A stretch of 7,088 bases of DNA, from positions 1-7,088 of the forward strand of contig SKNG01000081.1 in the NCBI GenBank assembly GCA_007120685.1, in the 5' to 3' direction. The position numbers and the translations under genes were made by a program. Of this stretch, positions 6,394-7,088 are shown in pieces. This DNA is from Paracoccaceae bacterium. Its GTDB lineage: Bacteria; Pseudomonadota; Alphaproteobacteria; Rhodobacterales; Rhodobacteraceae. Under the pieces are notes generated by a model. That model saw only the letters and a program-made list of their open reading frames with translations, made no database searches and was not told where the DNA came from. Within the stretch, counting starts at the first letter, position 1. The number at the start of each line of letters is the position of its first letter.

Positions 6394-6971
6394 GCCTTGG
6401 CACAGACCCCCACCTGCGCCGGGCGCAGAAGCTGGTCATGCAGCCGGAACCCTTCGGCCATGACCTGGATGACCTGTCCGGGCTGGAACTGCGGCACCGG
6501 TGCCTCGAACATGGCTTCGTGAAGATGGGGGTCGAACGGATCGCCCGGCTGCGGCGACACCCGTTCCACCCCGTGGCGACCGAGGATCGACAGAAGCTCG
6601 CGAAGGGTCAGTTCCACACCTTCCACCAGCCCCTTTGCCTGCGCGCGGGTGTTCTCATCAGCAGCGGCAAGCGCCCGGGACAGGTTGTCATGCACCGGCA
6701 ACAGCTCACGCGCCAGCTTTGAGCCGCCATAGAGCGCCGCGTCGCGGCGGTCCTTTTCGGCGCGCTTGCGGGTGTTTTCCAGATCGGCCAGCGCCCGCAT
6801 CAGACGGTCGCGCATCTCAGCGCGTTCGGCGTCGAATGCGGCGAGAATATCCTCGATGCTCTGTGCTTCCTCGGCCTCGGTGGGCGCGGGCTGCGGCTCT
6901 GGCGTCTCGGCGGTCTGCGGAGCACCCTCGTCATCGGGGCTGCGGGCGGTGTTTTCCTGCGGCTCTGCCAT
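6387..6971 (-). CDS. grpE: Nucleotide exchange factor GrpE (Hsp70 cochaperone)
   Basis: GrpE drives ADP release from DnaK in the cytoplasmic DnaK-DnaJ-GrpE folding machine and is thought to act as a thermosensor. The protein has 194 residues, normal for alphaproteobacteria. Residues 1-37 are acidic, Pro/Glu-rich and probably disordered. About 38-105 is a long charged helix typical of the GrpE dimer stalk (FDAERAEMRDRLMRALADLENTRKRAEKDR). The C-terminal beta domain carries the GrpE signature FDPHLHEAMFEAPV (146-159) through GFRLHDQLLRPAQVGV (174-189). The start at 6971 is preceded by GAGGA (6980-6976) four bases upstream, in an AAGAGGAAGAC context. It lies 12 bp after the hrcA stop, so the two are very likely co-transcribed and heat-inducible from a promoter outside the window. 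It is convergent with mutS, with 25 bp between stop codons. Confidence 0.97.
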   Translation of the reverse strand: MAEPQENTARSPDDEGAPQTAETPEPQPAPTEAEEAQSIEDILAAFDAERAEMRDRLMRALADLENTRKRAEKDRRDAALYGGSKLARELLPVHDNLSRALAAADENTRAQAKGLVEGVELTLRELLSILGRHGVERVSPQPGDPFDPHLHEAMFEAPVPQFQPGQVIQVMAEGFRLHDQLLRPAQVGVCAKAG

Positions 6972-6983
6972 GTCTTCCTCTTC

Positions 6984-7088
6984 TCAATCCGGCGCGCGGT
7001 CACTGAGCATGCGCCCGATCAGTTGGGCCGTGTAATCGACGATCGGCACGATGCGGCCGTAATTCAGCCGCGTGGGGCCGATGACACC
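6984..7088 (-). CDS. hrcA: Heat-inducible transcription repressor HrcA, C-terminal fragment
   Basis: Reading leftwards from the right edge, 34 codons end in TGA at 6986-6984. The translation contains GVIGPTRLNYGRIVPIVDYTAQLIGRML, which matches the conserved C-terminal end of HrcA (IGPTRLNY followed by the V-D-Y-T helix). HrcA binds CIRCE operators upstream of groESL and related heat-shock genes and represses them at normal temperature, with GroEL aiding its activity. The N-terminal winged-helix DNA-binding domain lies outside the window. Position directly upstream of grpE is the usual alphaproteobacterial order and supports the call. Confidence 0.93.
   Translation of the reverse strand, partial: GVIGPTRLNYGRIVPIVDYTAQLIGRMLSDRAPD

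Noticed and set aside
6500..7035. Plus-strand open frames opposite grpE
   Set aside because: They are antisense to a complete GrpE with its family signature and have compositions typical of shadow frames.

Overview
The window is ordinary chromosomal housekeeping DNA from an alphaproteobacterium, most likely a member of the Rhodobacteraceae (Roseobacter/Rhodobacter group). The evidence is a high G+C content (roughly two thirds by eye), GC-rich third codon positions, the MutS N-terminus (TPMMAQYLEIKAQ), the hybrid malic enzyme lying divergent to mutS, and a tightly linked hrcA-grpE pair. I see no insertion sequence, phage gene, CRISPR array, tRNA or rRNA, and no sign of recent transfer.

Layout from left to right: (1) the 3' end of a BKACE / 3-keto-5-aminohexanoate cleavage family enzyme on + (1-242); (2) a 48-residue single-pass membrane protein on - (282-428), which is easily missed; (3) a 172-bp divergent intergenic region with a candidate promoter and two inverted repeats; (4) msrA on +, encoding an exported peptide methionine sulfoxide reductase A (601-1242); (5) maeB on -, a malic enzyme with a C-terminal phosphotransacetylase-like domain (1253-3514), whose stop is 10 bp from the msrA stop; (6) a 126-bp divergent intergenic region; (7) mutS on + (3641-6361, GTG start preferred); (8) grpE on - (6387-6971), convergent with mutS; (9) the last 34 codons of hrcA on - (6984-7088), lying 12 bp upstream of grpE.

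The genes do not form one pathway. maeB makes pyruvate and reducing power from malate, and its C-terminal domain probably senses acetyl-CoA. mutS starts mismatch repair. hrcA-grpE is a heat-shock operon, encoding a repressor and the DnaK nucleotide-exchange factor. msrA repairs oxidised methionine in envelope proteins. Genes alternate strand almost every time, so hrcA-grpE is the only evident operon.

I did not find an undescribed system. The points most worth a second look are the small membrane protein with a near-ideal ribosome binding site, the inverted repeats in the small-protein/msrA intergenic region, the substituted residues in the phosphotransacetylase-like domain of MaeB, the mutS start choice, and the hairpins at the two tight convergent junctions.
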